Assembly: GCA_963664285.2 (NCBI GenBank)
Contig: CAXXNX010000069.1
Span: 1-64,000, forward strand
Origin: JAJCYL01 sp963664285
GTDB taxonomy: Bacteria > Bacteroidota > Bacteroidia > Cytophagales > Cyclobacteriaceae
DNA: 64,000 nucleotides
Reading direction: 5' to 3'
A program made the position numbers and the translations under genes. This document shows positions 1 to 10,834 of this stretch, piece by piece. The notes below the pieces were generated by a model that did not search any database, was not told where the DNA came from, and saw only the letters and a list, made by a program, of their open reading frames with translations. The first letter of the stretch is position 1, and the number at the start of each line of letters is the position of its first letter.

Positions 1-430
1 GGCTCTCACATTTATCTACCGAAATGAAATGTAGGCATGACCACCGTACGTTTGCTTATGCCGAAGCTTCGGCATAAGCGCTACGGTTTCCGTCCGCCTG
101 ACCGGACGGGCAGGTATACGACGGTTCGTTAATCATCACCCCGCCGCTCTTTACACCAGCGAGGCTATTCCATATTTTCGTAAAGGGCTAGCAAAGCTCT
201 CCCAATTCAATTTCAGGATTAAGGTTCGATCCTTCATAAACCCGTGAGTACTCCGATTTTATCCCTCTTTTGGTGTCTCGTCCGACAGGCGGGCTTCATT
301 GCTTGGATGTTTCTATCAAAAATATCTTTTGTCTTTCATGTTCCAAAACATAAAACCATTACTTCCTAAACACCTTTTTATGAGTAACAATACATTCATG
401 TTAAATTCGTACTCAATATTGAACCCCTGA
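1..430. other. Gene-poor left edge
   Basis: No intact gene is visible. A short minus-strand stretch around 125-250 reads like a protein fragment with an internal stop, but I do not recognise it. The region contains a perfect palindrome (54-79) and a GC-rich inverted-repeat-like patch near 95-120. It probably holds the debris of an older gene plus the upstream region of the choline-kinase-like pseudogene. Confidence 0.4.
54..79. repeat. 26-bp perfect palindrome
   Basis: The left half reads GCTTATGCCGAAG and the right half is its exact reverse complement, with no loop. It lies in a non-coding stretch and has no adjacent T-run, so it is not a standard terminator. It could be a protein-binding site or the core of a REP-like repeat. 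Confidence 0.6.
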
Positions 431-1328
431 ATGAGCGTTTCAGCAAAACAAATAGCGGAAAATTTGACCTGTTGGAAATCCAAGGTAGTGATCGAGCCGC
501 TGGAGGGCGGGATGACCAATACTAATTTCAAGGTTCGCTATAAGGGAGAAGATTATGTTGTTCGTATTGGCACAGATATTCCCGAACACGGCCGTGATGC
601 GTTTCAATGAACATGCTGCAAGCCTGGCAGCCTATAAGGCCGGTATCTCACCTGAGGTGATACACCATGAACCAGGAGCTTTAGTGATTCGATATATCCA
701 AGGTGAGGTATTAACGGCCAATGACGTGCTGGAAAATGATACCCTTACAGACATACTTCAATTATTAAAAACTTGTCATACCGAAATTCCAAGGCATTTA
801 AGATCGGCTGCGCTTACTTTTTGGGTGTTTCAGGTCAACCGTTTCTACCTGACTACCCTCAACGAAAATGCTAAAAATAATAAGGAGATTGATAAGTCTG
901 AACTGGCCGGGCTGATGGAAATCAACGTCCAGTTAGAAAGCGACGTGGGAAAAGTAAATATTGTTTTTTGTCAGCAATGACTTGCTCGCCTCCAACATTA
1001 TCAGAACCGATAAGCGACTTTGGCTTATTGATTGGGATTATGCCGGTTTTAACAGCCCGCTTTTCGACCTCAGTAATCTCGCTTCAAACAATGGTTTATC
1101 TATTGACCAGGAACAGGAGATGCTTTCGGGTTACTATGGATTGTAAGGTGGATGAAAAATTCTGGAGAAGTTATATGGGCTATGAAGTGTGCTTCCACAT
1201 TGCGTGAAACATTATGGGGTATGGTTTCTGAACGATACTCAAAAATTGAATTTGATTTTGCAGGTTACACAAAAACAAATTTAGCTACATTCGTTCAGAC
1301 CTATCAACAATTTCTGGAACTAGCCTGA
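431..1328 (+). pseudogene. Choline/ethanolamine kinase-like phosphotransferase, frameshifted
   Basis: Reading through several frames gives one protein of about 295 residues related to choline/ethanolamine kinases, which phosphorylate amino alcohols with ATP. The N-terminus shows the EGGMTNTNF nucleotide-binding loop and the YVVRIG strand. The Brenner-type motif NDLLASNII is followed by LWLIDWDYAG, the metal-binding Asp region. The frame breaks near 600, 970 (inside the His-Asn-Asp motif) and 1145, so no functional kinase can be made unless these are sequence errors. The start at 431 gives the family's normal N-terminus. It ends 9 bases before a degenerate dimethylglycine-dehydrogenase-like gene, so the two probably formed an operon for methylated-amine or choline metabolism. 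Confidence 0.75.
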
Positions 1329-1337
1329 CATAAAAAA

Positions 1338-3788
1338 ATGAATTTACCAACCCATGCGGAGATAGTAATCATTGGAGGTGGTATAATAGGGCTGCAGCAC
1401 AGCATACCACCTAGCCAAGATAGGTGCCAAAGATGTAATATTACTCGAAGGGGGGACGGTTAACCAATGGTTCGACCTGGCATGCTGCGGGTTTAGTAGG
1501 ACAACTAAGAAGCTCAGCTAACATTACCAAAGTATTGACCAACTCGGTTGAGTTGTACAAAAACCTTGAAGCAGAAACCGAACTGGCCACCGGATGGAAA
1601 ATGAATGGTGGTCTTCGCCTGGCTTGTAATGAAGACCGTTGGAGTGAACTGAAACGGCAGGCCACAACAGCCAAAAGTTTTAATATGCCGATGGAGCTAT
1701 TAAGTCCCAAAGAAGCACAAGACTTGTGGCCGATGATGGACGTATCTGACGTCTTAGGAGCTGCTTTTTTGCCTACAGACGGTGAAGCGGGACCTTCAGA
1801 CATCACCCAATCATTGGCAAAAGGAGCTCGTATGGGAGGAGTGAAGATTTATGAAGAAACAAGGGTAACGGACATCAAAGTACAGAACGGACGAGTAACA
1901 GGGGTTAGCACTACAAAAGGGGACATAACTTGTGAGAAGGTTGTGAACTGCTGTGGTCAGTGGGCCAGAGAAGTTGGACAGATGGCCGGAGTGAATGTAC
2001 CCCTGATATCTGTGGAACACCAGTACCTGCTTACAGAGCCTTTTCCTGAGGGTACAATACCCCGTGATTTACCCACCTTGAGGGATCCCGACAGACTATG
2101 CTATTACAAAGAAGAAATGGGAGGGCCTGATAATGGGAGGCTACGAACCGAACCCCATCCAGTGGGCCAAGTCAGGTGTTCCGAAAGATTTTTACTTCTC
2201 CTTCCTCGATGCTAATTGGGAGCATTTTGAACAACTCATGGTTCAGTCAATAGTTCGTATGCCAACACTGGAAGATATTGGTATTCGAAAACTGACTAAC
2301 GGTCCGGATGCCTTTACCCCTGACGGTAACTTTATATTGGGTGAAGCTCCTGAAGTAATCAATTATTTTGTAGGCGCAGGATTTAATGCCTTCGGTATTG
2401 CAGCCGGGGGTGGTGCAGGAAAGGAATTAGCCGAATGGGTATTGGCAGGGGAACCGGGCATGGATCTCTGGCCGGTTGATATCCGTAGATTCGGCCATGT
2501 ACATTGCAACAACGACTTCGTGAATAGTCGCACGCTGGAGCTATACGGCAAGCATTACGCCATGAGTTGGCCTTATGAGGAGCATGACCAGGGACGGCCT
2601 TTTTTCAAGTCACCCTTGTTCGAAATATTTAAGAAAAATGGCGCCTGTTTTGGATCCAAACTTGGGTGGGAACGCCCAAACTGGTTTGCAACTAAGGGAA
2701 TGGAAGCGAAAGATGAGTATTCCTATGGCAGACAAAATTGGTTTGAGGCAGTGGGAGAGGAACATCGGGCAACCCGTGAAGCCGTCACAATATTTGACCA
2801 AAGCTCCTTCGCCAAGTTTGTGCTGAAGGGACCTGATGCTGAGCGAGCACTTTCATGGATCTGCGCCAACGATGTGGCACGACCTCCCGGCGCTTTGATC
2901 TATACACAATTATTAAACGAACACGGCGGAATAGAATGTGACTTAACGGTAGGTCGCGTAGCTGAAGATGAATATTATATTGTCACAGGTACGGGATTCA
3001 GAAACCACGACTTTGCTTGGATAAGTGCAAATATACCCGAAGGGATGGAAGTTGAATTCAGAGATGTAACTGAAGATTTAGCCACTTTCGCACTGATGGG
3101 GTCCAAATGCACGTACGTTGTTAGAAAACATCTGTAGTGACGATTTAAGTAATGCTTCTTTTCCATTTGGCCACCATTAAAGAGATTAAAATCGATGGTC
3201 ACCCTGTCAGGGCGCTAAGGGTTACATTCGTTGGGGAGTTAGGATGGGAGCTGCATATGCCTAAAGAGTCAGCAATTACTGTATACGATGCCATCATAGA
3301 GGCGGGTAAGGGACTTGGTGTCCTTGATGCCGGGTATCGTGCCATCGAATCTCTGCGACTGGAAAAAGGATATAGGGTCTGGAGTTCAGACCTGACTCCC
3401 GACGATACTCCTTTTGAAGCGGGGTTGGGATGGGCCGTTAAATTAAAAACTAAGGTCCCGTTTAAAGGTCGAAAGTCACTGAAAAACGAAAACAAAAGCC
3501 ATTGGTAAAACGCATGTGCTGTTTTGTGCTCAACATCCCGGAAGTAATCCTCCTGGGACGTGAAACAATCTACCGCAATGGGAGATCGTGGGTTACCTGA
3601 CCAGTGGAGGATGGGGTTATACTTTAAAAACTAATATTGGATATGGATATGTCCATTGCAAAGACGGTGTGAATATGGATTATTTAAAAGCAGGGAGCTA
3701 TGAACTCGAAGTAGCCAGTGAACGTTATCCCTGTCAAATTCAGTTTGGTCCACTGTATGACCCTAAGATGGAAAAAGTAAAGGCGTAG
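1338..3788 (+). pseudogene. Dimethylglycine/sarcosine dehydrogenase-like gene, heavily frameshifted
   Basis: This is a degenerate paralogue of the intact gene at 18545-20989 and aligns with it from the N-terminal GGGIIG dinucleotide loop to the C-terminus. Recognisable parts are the FAD-dependent DAO domain, with the covalent-flavin region around a TWHAAGL motif, followed by the GcvT-like folate-binding half (VTFVGELGWELHMP, RLEKGYRVWSSDLTPDDTP). At least seven single-base indels break the frame, near 1390, 1450, 2125, 3105, 3168, 3487 and 3575, mostly in G, C or A runs. The ancestral enzyme would oxidatively demethylate dimethylglycine or sarcosine and pass electrons to ETF. It is almost certainly non-functional as written. 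The intact paralogue may have made it dispensable. Confidence 0.85.
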
Positions 3789-3790
3789 AC

Positions 3791-3881
3791 ATTATCCAGT
3801 GCACATTACAAGAGCATTTCATAATTACTACTTCGAAATTTCGTAATTCACCGTTCCCGTTAAATCAAGATCTATTTCTGA
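3791..3881. repeat. Dispersed intergenic repeat, copy A
   Basis: About 90 bp strongly resembling 26141-26231. The shared core is CTTCGAAATTTCGTA, which contains a short palindrome, and similarity extends on both sides. Both copies sit where a plus-strand gene and a minus-strand gene end facing each other. Here the repeat overlaps the reconstructed 3' end of the cytochrome c gene. Confidence 0.65.
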
Positions 3882-3896
3882 CTTCTTTTAAGTTAA

Positions 3897-5519
3897 CCCG
3901 CATTATTCATAGGCCACCAATTTTGGGATTAATAATGGGTTGCTAACTATTTTTGATTGGAGTGTATGTATTAATTTGAAGATCAACCAGGTTTCTGGAT
4001 TTCAAAGGGACATTAGAGCGTTTTTTTGTTAGAATTTTTCAATTTTCAGTCAAAGCTCTATTGTGTTCTTATGGAAGAACATTTTTTTGATTAAACCAAA
4101 CTGTTTAACTGATCGGTCAGTTCACCGTAAGCAAATCGCCCAGCAGGTATTGATATCTAAAGGCTCTTGAGAATTGTATTGTCAATGATCTTTTCCTTTC
4201 TTTCCAGGCACGCCCCAACCTTCATCAGGTAAAGCCGGATATTGTCCACTTGCCATCGTTTAGCAAAGTGGTGTTTTGTTTTGGCAATTAATAATTTAAT
4301 CTGCCGGAACATTTCATAACAGAGGGTAGCGATGATTAAACGCATGAAATTGGCCCAGTAGCGATGACGGGAAAGCCGGTCGGAATAAGTCATGTTTTTG
4401 AGTTCCTTTATTCGATTTTCACTGGCATCACCTCGCTTGACATAAAAATCAAAGTAAATCTGTTGAGCGGTCATCGCTTCAAAGTTGCTCACAAAGTAAC
4501 GGACATTCATTCCTTTTCCGGTAGACTCCACTTTGGCGTACAGCTTTTCAGAACGATCCCAGCTTTTGGCCTGGTAAGTAAACGGGCCAACAAACTCTTG
4601 ATGTTTGATGATTTTTGAAGCATATTCCTTTTTTACTTCAATGATAGTCTGTTTGGTAAAAGTCTTTAAAACTTCATTACTACTAATACCTAAACAAAAT
4701 TGAAGGTCAAACTGCTTAGCTATCCGATAAAAAGATGCTCCTGAAAAGCCACTATCCGCTCGAATAAGGATCTTTACTGAGGGCAGTTTTTTTCTGATTT
4801 TAATGACAATCCTTTTCAATAAGGCCACAAACCATTTGTTGGAGTGACAATTGCCCGGACGTAGTACTGGTAAAATGACCTGACCGGTGTTCCCGTCCTT
4901 AAAGAACAACTCATGGTACATAGTCTGTCCATAATAGCCATTATACAAACTGAGTTGTTGGGATCCATGAGTAGGGTCATCGGTACCATCTACATCAATG
5001 ATGATTTGACCAGTCTTCTCTTTCAACTCCTCTACATAACGGTCTACAAACCATTGACTCATCTGGTAGATCAGACTCCGATCGGCCTTGTTTTCAAATC
5101 GACTTAAAGTAGGCTGGGAACATAATCCGCTATCTAGTACTTTACGGATCACCGGATCCTCTCGGAGTTTTTGTTCGTCATTGCAATCCTGATAGCCCTG
5201 CATCATTAAAAACACCCGTTGGCGAAGCATTTCTTCATAAGTGTATTCGATAAAAAAGGGGTTTCGATAGTCAGGAATCAGTGCGGCGAAGCTTTTTAAT
5301 AGACCAGTCTTTCTCTCTACTTTTTCACTTAACAATATCGCTCCGTCTGAGCTAATCGCTGATGCTGAAAAATCAAATTTAAAAGCTTGTTTCCCTCGAT
5401 AAAATACGGTATCTTTTTCCTTATATTCAGGCATAAATTAATTGCTTATTTTGTTGTCTAACTATCTCAATATAAGCAATTTATGCCTGTTTTTTATTGT
5501 CTACTATGAATTTTTCGGG
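3897..5519 (-). mobile_element. IS1380-family element, copy 1
   Basis: 1623 bp between two TTAA sites (3893-3896 and 5520-5523). The two ends begin CCCGCATTATTCATAGGCCA and CCCGAAAAATTCATAGTAGA and form imperfect inverted repeats. It is two bases longer than the 1621-bp consensus because of an extra C in the 3' end of the transposase gene and an extra G in the 3' non-coding region. It interrupts the dihaem cytochrome gene. Confidence 0.93.
4157..5434 (-). CDS. IS1380-family transposase, C-terminus frameshifted
   Basis: DDE transposase, 425 residues instead of the 438 of the other copies. An extra C near 4204 shifts the frame, replacing the usual GACLKERKRSLTI tail with a different 13-residue end. 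Catalytic-region motifs are intact: IIIDVDGTDD (around residue 147), IRADSGFSG (Asp227) and RGDASENRIKELK (around residues 334-346). It also differs from the consensus by Cys to Arg in the SCHRYW motif. The missing C-terminal segment may or may not abolish activity. This and copy 8 are the only two copies with coding indels. Confidence 0.9.
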   Translation of the reverse strand: MPEYKEKDTVFYRGKQAFKFDFSASAISSDGAILLSEKVERKTGLLKSFAALIPDYRNPFFIEYTYEEMLRQRVFLMMQGYQDCNDEQKLREDPVIRKVLDSGLCSQPTLSRFENKADRSLIYQMSQWFVDRYVEELKEKTGQIIIDVDGTDDPTHGSQQLSLYNGYYGQTMYHELFFKDGNTGQVILPVLRPGNCHSNKWFVALLKRIVIKIRKKLPSVKILIRADSGFSGASFYRIAKQFDLQFCLGISSNEVLKTFTKQTIIEVKKEYASKIIKHQEFVGPFTYQAKSWDRSEKLYAKVESTGKGMNVRYFVSNFEAMTAQQIYFDFYVKRGDASENRIKELKNMTYSDRLSRHRYWANFMRLIIATLCYEMFRQIKLLIAKTKHHFAKRWQVDNIRLYLMKVGACLERKEKIIDNTILKSL

Positions 5520-6202
5520 TTAATCTTACTTTTTTGGACTGAATAAAACTGATTTGAAGCATCCTTAACCTGAATAGTGAAGGTATCTTCATTAATTCTC
5601 ACACCAGTAACGGTGGTTCCATTATTCATTTCGATCGTGACTACTAAATAGGAAGTATACCCGTTTTGGTCCATGGGGTTTTGGCTTCCGGGATGAGTCA
5701 CAGCTTCAATTAGATAAGTTGGCCCTCTTTTTATCCCAATTTGAGTTAAATCCGGACCCAAACTGCCTCCAATTCCTGAAATAATATGACAGGTAGAACA
5801 CGCATTCTGCTCAAATACCACTTTACCCAATCCTATGTCGCCTTCAAGCTTTACACTTTCACCTTGTCCTAGAAATCGAACAAATTTGACAACTTGCTGT
5901 TTTTCCTTTTCATTTAATGAAAAGGAGCCCGGCATTGCGGTTCCCGGTATACCATTTTCTGCTATATCGGCAAGTTTTTCATCCGTTGGAGCGGAAGGCA
6001 GATAAGGCCTTTTCAGGCTTGGACCCGTACCTCCTTCACCTTTCATGCCATGGCATCTTCCACAATGAGTTTGGAAAAGGGTTTTACCTATATCTAATTC
6101 TGCCCTTACTTTTTCCTGTGCATAATTTTTATTATTGATGCTTACTAATATCACAAATAGGCAGCCAATAAAATGTCTTAGCATATCCAGAAAAGTAGTC
6201 AA

Positions 6203-6614
6203 AAACTATGATTTAATGTAAATACAGATTAGTAAATCATAGAGCAGTTGCTTAATGAATTATTGGTTCATATTGCGGGCTTTAAAATGTGTGATTTGAT
6301 CTATGATGAATTATTACCAAGCTTCGTAGACAGAATTATGAAATTGGCAGGTATTGTGCAAAATTCATTGATGGCAGGTATAACCATGCACAAATTGACA
6401 GGAATGTTGGAATATTCCCTTAGTAACACTATCATACGCTCAACCCTAAGTGAATCTCGTTCCACTTGATTACCCAGTTTAAAAGGAAAAAGCCGATCAA
6501 AAAGATCGGCTTAAATTCGTAGAGTTCAAATATCGAATCAAGAAGGATGTTGGTTTATTGGCGAATTTTTGAATAATAAAGTACATCTATTGGAACTGTT
6601 GGAATGAAATATAT
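6203..6614. other. Intergenic region between cytochrome gene and IS scar
   Basis: No convincing gene. An open stretch at about 6248-6469 has no recognisable motif. A hairpin resembling a terminator lies at 6492-6510. The left TTAA of the truncated IS1380 copy ends the region at 6615-6618. Confidence 0.4.
6492..6510. terminator. Hairpin, possible terminator
   Basis: GCCGATC and GATCGGC form a perfect 7-bp stem with an AAAAA loop. An A-rich tract lies before it and TTAAATT after it. It may end a plus-strand transcript whose gene has been lost. Confidence 0.45.
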
Positions 6615-6618
6615 TTAA

Positions 6619-6842
6619 CCCGAAAAATTCATAGTAGACAATAAAAAACAGGCATAAATTGCTTATATTGAGATAGTTAGACAACAAAATAAGCAATTAA
6701 TTTATGCCTGAATATAAGGAAAAAGATACCGTATTTTATCGAGGAAAACAAGCTTTTAAATTTGATTTTTCAGCATCAGCGATTAGCTCAGACGGAGCGA
6801 TATTGTTAAGTGAAAAAGTAGAGAGAAAGACTGGTCTATTAA
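6619..6842 (+). mobile_element. Truncated IS1380-family element (first 224 bp)
   Basis: The left end of the element follows TTAA at 6615-6618 and is identical to the full copies. It stops at the TTAA (6839-6842) inside the transposase codons for GLLK, where a second full copy begins. The distal 1.4 kb of this outer copy is missing after 8463. It encodes only the first 46 transposase residues before running into the inner copy. Confidence 0.93.
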
Positions 6843-8463
6843 CCCGAAAAATTCATAGTAGACAATAAAAAACAGGCATAAATTGCTTATATTGAGATAG
6901 TTAGACAACAAAATAAGCAATTAATTTATGCCTGAATATAAGGAAAAAGATACCGTATTTTATCGAGGAAAACAAGCTTTTAAATTTGATTTTTCAGCAT
7001 CAGCGATTAGCTCAGACGGAGCGATATTGTTAAGTGAAAAAGTAGAGAGAAAGACTGGTCTATTAAAAAGCTTCGCCGCACTGATTCCTGACTATCGAAA
7101 CCCCTTTTTTATCGAATACACTTATGAAGAAATGCTTCGCCAACGGGTGTTTTTAATGATGCAGGGCTATCAGGATTGCAATGACGAACAAAAACTCCGA
7201 GAGGATCCGGTGATCCGTAAAGTACTAGATAGCGGATTATGTTCCCAGCCTACTTTAAGTCGATTTGAAAACAAGGCCGATCGGAGTCTGATCTACCAGA
7301 TGAGTCAATGGTTTGTAGACCGTTATGTAGAGGAGTTGAAAGAGAAGACTGGTCAAATCATCATTGATGTAGATGGTACCGATGACCCTACTCATGGATC
7401 CCAACAACTCAGTTTGTATAATGGCTATTATGGACAGACTATGTACTATGAGTTGTTCTTTAAGGACGGGAACACCGGTCAGGTCATTTTACCAGTACTA
7501 CGTCCGGGCAATTGTCACTCCAACAAATGGTTTGTGGCCTTATTGAAAAGGATTGTCATTAAAATCAGAAAAAAACTGCCCTCAGTAAAGATCCTTATTC
7601 GAGCGGATAGTGGCTTTTCAGGAGCATCTTTTTATCGGATAGCTAAGCAGTTTGACCTTCAATTTTGTTTAGGTATTAGTAGTAATGAAGTTTTAAAGAC
7701 TTTTACCAAACAGACTATCATTGAAGTAAAAAAGGAATATGCTTCAAAAATCATCAAACATCAAGAGTTTGTTGGCCCGTTTACTTACCAGGCCAAAAGC
7801 TGGGATCGTTCTGAAAAGCTGTACGCCAAAGTGGAGTCTACCGGAAAAGGAATGAATGTCCGTTACTTTGTGAGCAACTTTGAAGCGATGACCGCTCAAC
7901 AGATTTACTTTGATTTTTATGTCAAGCGAGGTGATGCCAGTGAAAATCGAATAAAGGAACTCAAAAGCATGACTTATTCCGACCGGCTTTCCTGTCATCG
8001 CTACTGGGCCAATTTCATGCGTTTAATCATCGCTACCCTCTGTTATGAAATGTTCCGGCAGATTAAATTATTAATTGCCAAAACAAAACACCACTTTGCT
8101 AAACGATGGCAAGTGGACAATATCCGGCTTTACCTGATGAAGGTTGGGGCGTGCCTGAAAGAAAGGAAAAGATCATTGACAATACAATTCTCAAGAGCCT
8201 TTAGATATCAATACCTGCTGGGCGATTTGCTTACGGTGAACTGACCGATCAGTTAAACAGTTTGGTTTAATCAAAAAAATGTTCTTCCATAAGAACACAA
8301 TAGAGCTTTGACTGAAAATTGAAAAATTCTAACAAAAAAACGCTCTAATGTCCTTTGAAATCCAGAAACCTGGTTGATCTTCAAATTAATACATACACTC
8401 CAATCAAAAATAGTTAGCAACCCATTATTAATCCCAAAATTGGTGGCCTATGAATAATGCGGG
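6843..8463 (+). mobile_element. IS1380-family element, copy 2 (inserted into a sibling copy)
   Basis: 1621 bp with TTAA on both sides (6839-6842 and 8464-8467). The left TTAA belongs to the transposase gene of the truncated outer copy, while the right TTAA is followed by unrelated sequence. This asymmetry shows a rearrangement after insertion. Confidence 0.93.
6928..8244 (+). CDS. IS1380-family transposase
   Basis: Full-length 438-residue DDE transposase. It differs from the consensus copy (46015-47331) at two visible positions: His to Tyr in MYHEL and Asn to Ser in KNMTYSD. The start codon lies in the right arm of a long inverted repeat (see 14901-14962). Catalytic motifs VDGTDD, RADSGF and ASENRIKELK are intact, so it is probably active. 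Confidence 0.93.
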   Translation: MPEYKEKDTVFYRGKQAFKFDFSASAISSDGAILLSEKVERKTGLLKSFAALIPDYRNPFFIEYTYEEMLRQRVFLMMQGYQDCNDEQKLREDPVIRKVLDSGLCSQPTLSRFENKADRSLIYQMSQWFVDRYVEELKEKTGQIIIDVDGTDDPTHGSQQLSLYNGYYGQTMYYELFFKDGNTGQVILPVLRPGNCHSNKWFVALLKRIVIKIRKKLPSVKILIRADSGFSGASFYRIAKQFDLQFCLGISSNEVLKTFTKQTIIEVKKEYASKIIKHQEFVGPFTYQAKSWDRSEKLYAKVESTGKGMNVRYFVSNFEAMTAQQIYFDFYVKRGDASENRIKELKSMTYSDRLSCHRYWANFMRLIIATLCYEMFRQIKLLIAKTKHHFAKRWQVDNIRLYLMKVGACLKERKRSLTIQFSRAFRYQYLLGDLLTVN

Positions 8464-8570
8464 TTAAGTGTTTAATAGACACGTATCATTTACTTTCATC
8501 ACAAAAAAATATTCTTTTCTAATCCGAATGAGCAACTTAGTAGCGCATAAAAACAGGTATTTAAACAATT

Positions 8571-10522
8571 ATGGTATGTCGCAGGTCTGATTTTTCGTTT
8601 AACTGCGCATTAAGAATCTTAATTTGCTTGGATCTTCTATTTATTGGGAGCTTAACGATTTTCGCTCAACGGACCTCAAACCAGGAAACCCATACCTATA
8701 AAATCTACAAGAGTTTAGGAAAAATAACTGTAGACGGGGAATTGAAAGAAGATATTTGGTCTTCTATTGATAAGTTTAGTGATTTCAGGTACAGCTTTCC
8801 TAACGATGATAGGGTAGTCGAATCGGAATATCAGAAGAAGTCATGATGACCTACGATGACAAGTATATATATATCGCCGCGATATGTCATGGGGATTAAT
8901 TTCACAAGAGGTGTGCCCAGAACCAACAGCTGGCATTCATGGGCTCCGGTTCCCAGGCAATTTACCACTATAGACCTGGGTTTTACCGGTGCATTAATCT
9001 GGGATCAGGGGCCTCCAAAAGCCAAGGGAAATATATCTCTTATCCCCTACATTCTCGGCTCCACTTTCAAGGATTTTGAGGAAGGTGATGAGGTAGATTA
9101 TGATTTGGAAATTGGGGGTGATGCAAAAATCGCGATCAATTCTAACCTAAATTTAGATCTGACTTTAAATCCGGATTTCTCCCAGGTAGATGTAGATGAA
9201 CAAGTAACCAATTTGACAACCGTCAATATTCGCTTCCCTGAAAGAAGGTTATTCTTTCTTGATAACACTGATATTTTCAGTGAATTTGGAATACCGCCTA
9301 TGCGACCATTTTTCAGCAGAAAAATTGGCCTTGATGAAGACGGAAATGCAATTCCTATTCAGTTTGGTGGCCGTCTGAGTGGAAATTTGAACAAAGACCT
9401 GAGAATAGGGCTGATGAATCTGCAGACCAAATCAGTTGATGAATTGCCAGGTCAGAACTATGCCAGTTTCGCTTTCAACCAACGAATATTTGGAAGAACT
9501 TTGATCAAGGGATATTTTCACAACAGGCAGGCATTCGAAAACAATGAATTTTCATCCACCGACTACAATAGAGCAGTTGGCGGAGAAGTCGATTATCGAT
9601 CACAAAATGGTGCATTGAGGGCCAATGCAGGTTATGGCGCATCACTGAGTGAGGGTGTAAACAACAAGAATCGCACCTACCATGGGATTTTCTCCTATGA
9701 TAGCAGAGTATATCCTTCTATTCCAATTGGATGAGCGTGGGAGATAACTACATTCCAGACATGGGCTTCATGACATTGCTATTCCATTATGATGCCATTA
9801 CAGAAACAGATAATCGAATTGGCTATACCCATAGTTTCACGAGATTTGACTATATCTACTATCCTGAAAACAAAAAAATAAATAACCATCGATTTGGATT
9901 GAGAGCTGTTTTCGATTTTACAACCACTGATCAGGATTTATTTTCCGGAAGAGTGACCGGAACCTATAACCTCAAATTGGCTAATACGAGTGCTGTCGAG
10001 GTTAAGATTAACAGAGAATACGGGGAGTTATTTTTTCCTTTTGACTTTACAGAAGCCGAACCATTGCCGGTGGGTGAATATAGATGGTACTTCATAGGTG
10101 CCACCTACAAGTCAGAGGCGCGGAAAACCTTCTTTTTTACCATTGGTTTAGAGGCCGGAGGATTTTACAGCGGAGATAGGCAGCAACTCTCCACAGATCT
10201 GAACTATAGAAAGCAACCGTGGGGTAATTTTGCCTTTCGTTTTGTGCAAAATTATTTAAAATTTCCCCAGCCCTTTGGATCGGAATCACTGACTCTGCTT
10301 GGGCCTAAAGTAGAGATCAATATGTCTCGCAATCTATTTTGGACGACATTTCTGCAATGCAATACCCAGAGAGACAATTTCAACATAAACAGCAGGGTTC
10401 AATGGCAATTTAAAGCCCTTTCGAATCTGTTTGTAGTATATACTGACAATTACGCCATCGAGCAATGGGGGCCAAATAATAGGGGACTCGTGGTGAAACT
10501 GAATTATTGGTTGAACCTGTAA
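8571..10522 (+). pseudogene. DUF5916-type outer-membrane protein, frameshifted and internally deleted
   Basis: The N-terminus has a signal-like hydrophobic segment and a CBM9-like domain (GKITVDGELKEDIWSSI, then in another frame MMTYDDKYIYIAAICHGD). About 100-150 residues are then missing. The text resumes in the DUF5916 beta-barrel-like part (VPRQFTTIDLGFTGALIWD, FPERRLFFLDNTDIF). A further break near 9722 precedes the C-terminal half, which ends in the family-typical LVVKLNYWLNL. Family members are large Bacteroidota outer-membrane proteins of uncertain role. Two or more frameshifts (about 8832, 8895, 9722) plus the deletion make this a pseudogene. It lies just downstream of the IS1380 scar. 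Confidence 0.75.
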
Positions 10523-10544
10523 CAGAGCCAGGAGTTTTGATCCT

Positions 10545-10720
10545 TTATTTTAAATAAAAAGTCCGATCAAAAGATCCTCCCATAGCATCTTTAATGAAGC
10601 TATCCAGTCCTTCCAGCCCTCTTCTATATTCAACATTGATGGCCTCACTTCTTTTCAAACGGGCCTCTATCGTGGAGGATGTTGCTTCGTTTTTGGCAAA
10701 ATCGTATTTGAGGGAAAGAA
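10545..10720 (-). pseudogene. 3' remnant of an unidentified gene
   Basis: The minus strand has an open frame of about 55 codons, with residues such as ATSSTIEARLKRSEAINVEY near the start of the fragment and ending DRTFYLK before TAA at 10545-10547. There is no start codon and the upstream part is absent. I do not recognise the family. Loss of the 5' part probably reflects the events that brought in the adjacent IS110 element. Confidence 0.45.
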
Positions 10721-10834
10721 ATAAATGAAATTTGAAACTGAAAATTAGAAATTAGGAGAAGAAATAATTGATACTGTCATTCAGAGGCTTAATTTTTGGG
10801 AAACCCAAACACACAAAATGAGATGACGAGTGTA

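Larger units (their letters stand above)
3865..6202 (-). pseudogene. Dihaem cytochrome c protein, interrupted by IS1380-family copy 1
   Basis: A secreted c-type cytochrome with a signal peptide. The likely start is the second Met at 6181, giving MLRHFIGCLFVILVS; the first Met is at 6202. There are two haem-attachment sites, CGRCH and CSTCH, about 95 residues apart. The first lies in a cytochrome c domain and the second in a TIGR02603-like haem-binding domain with SLGPDLTQIG. Such domains serve periplasmic electron transfer, often with PQQ or sugar dehydrogenases. The IS (3897-5519) sits at a TTAA close to the 3' end. As it stands the protein gains five IS-encoded residues and stops. Joining across the IS with one TTAA restores the frame for LKEVRNRS and a stop at 3865. 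Because only about 8 residues change, the interrupted form may still work. Confidence 0.75.

Noticed and set aside
1441..1806. Minus-strand open frame of 121 codons over the decayed dehydrogenase
   Set aside because: The plus strand shows clear homology to the intact paralogue, and the minus frame has no recognisable motifs.
4364..4618. Open frames antisense to the IS1380 transposase, present in every copy
   Set aside because: They are conserved only because the copies are nearly identical. No domain, start context or independent constraint was seen, so they are shadows of the transposase frame.
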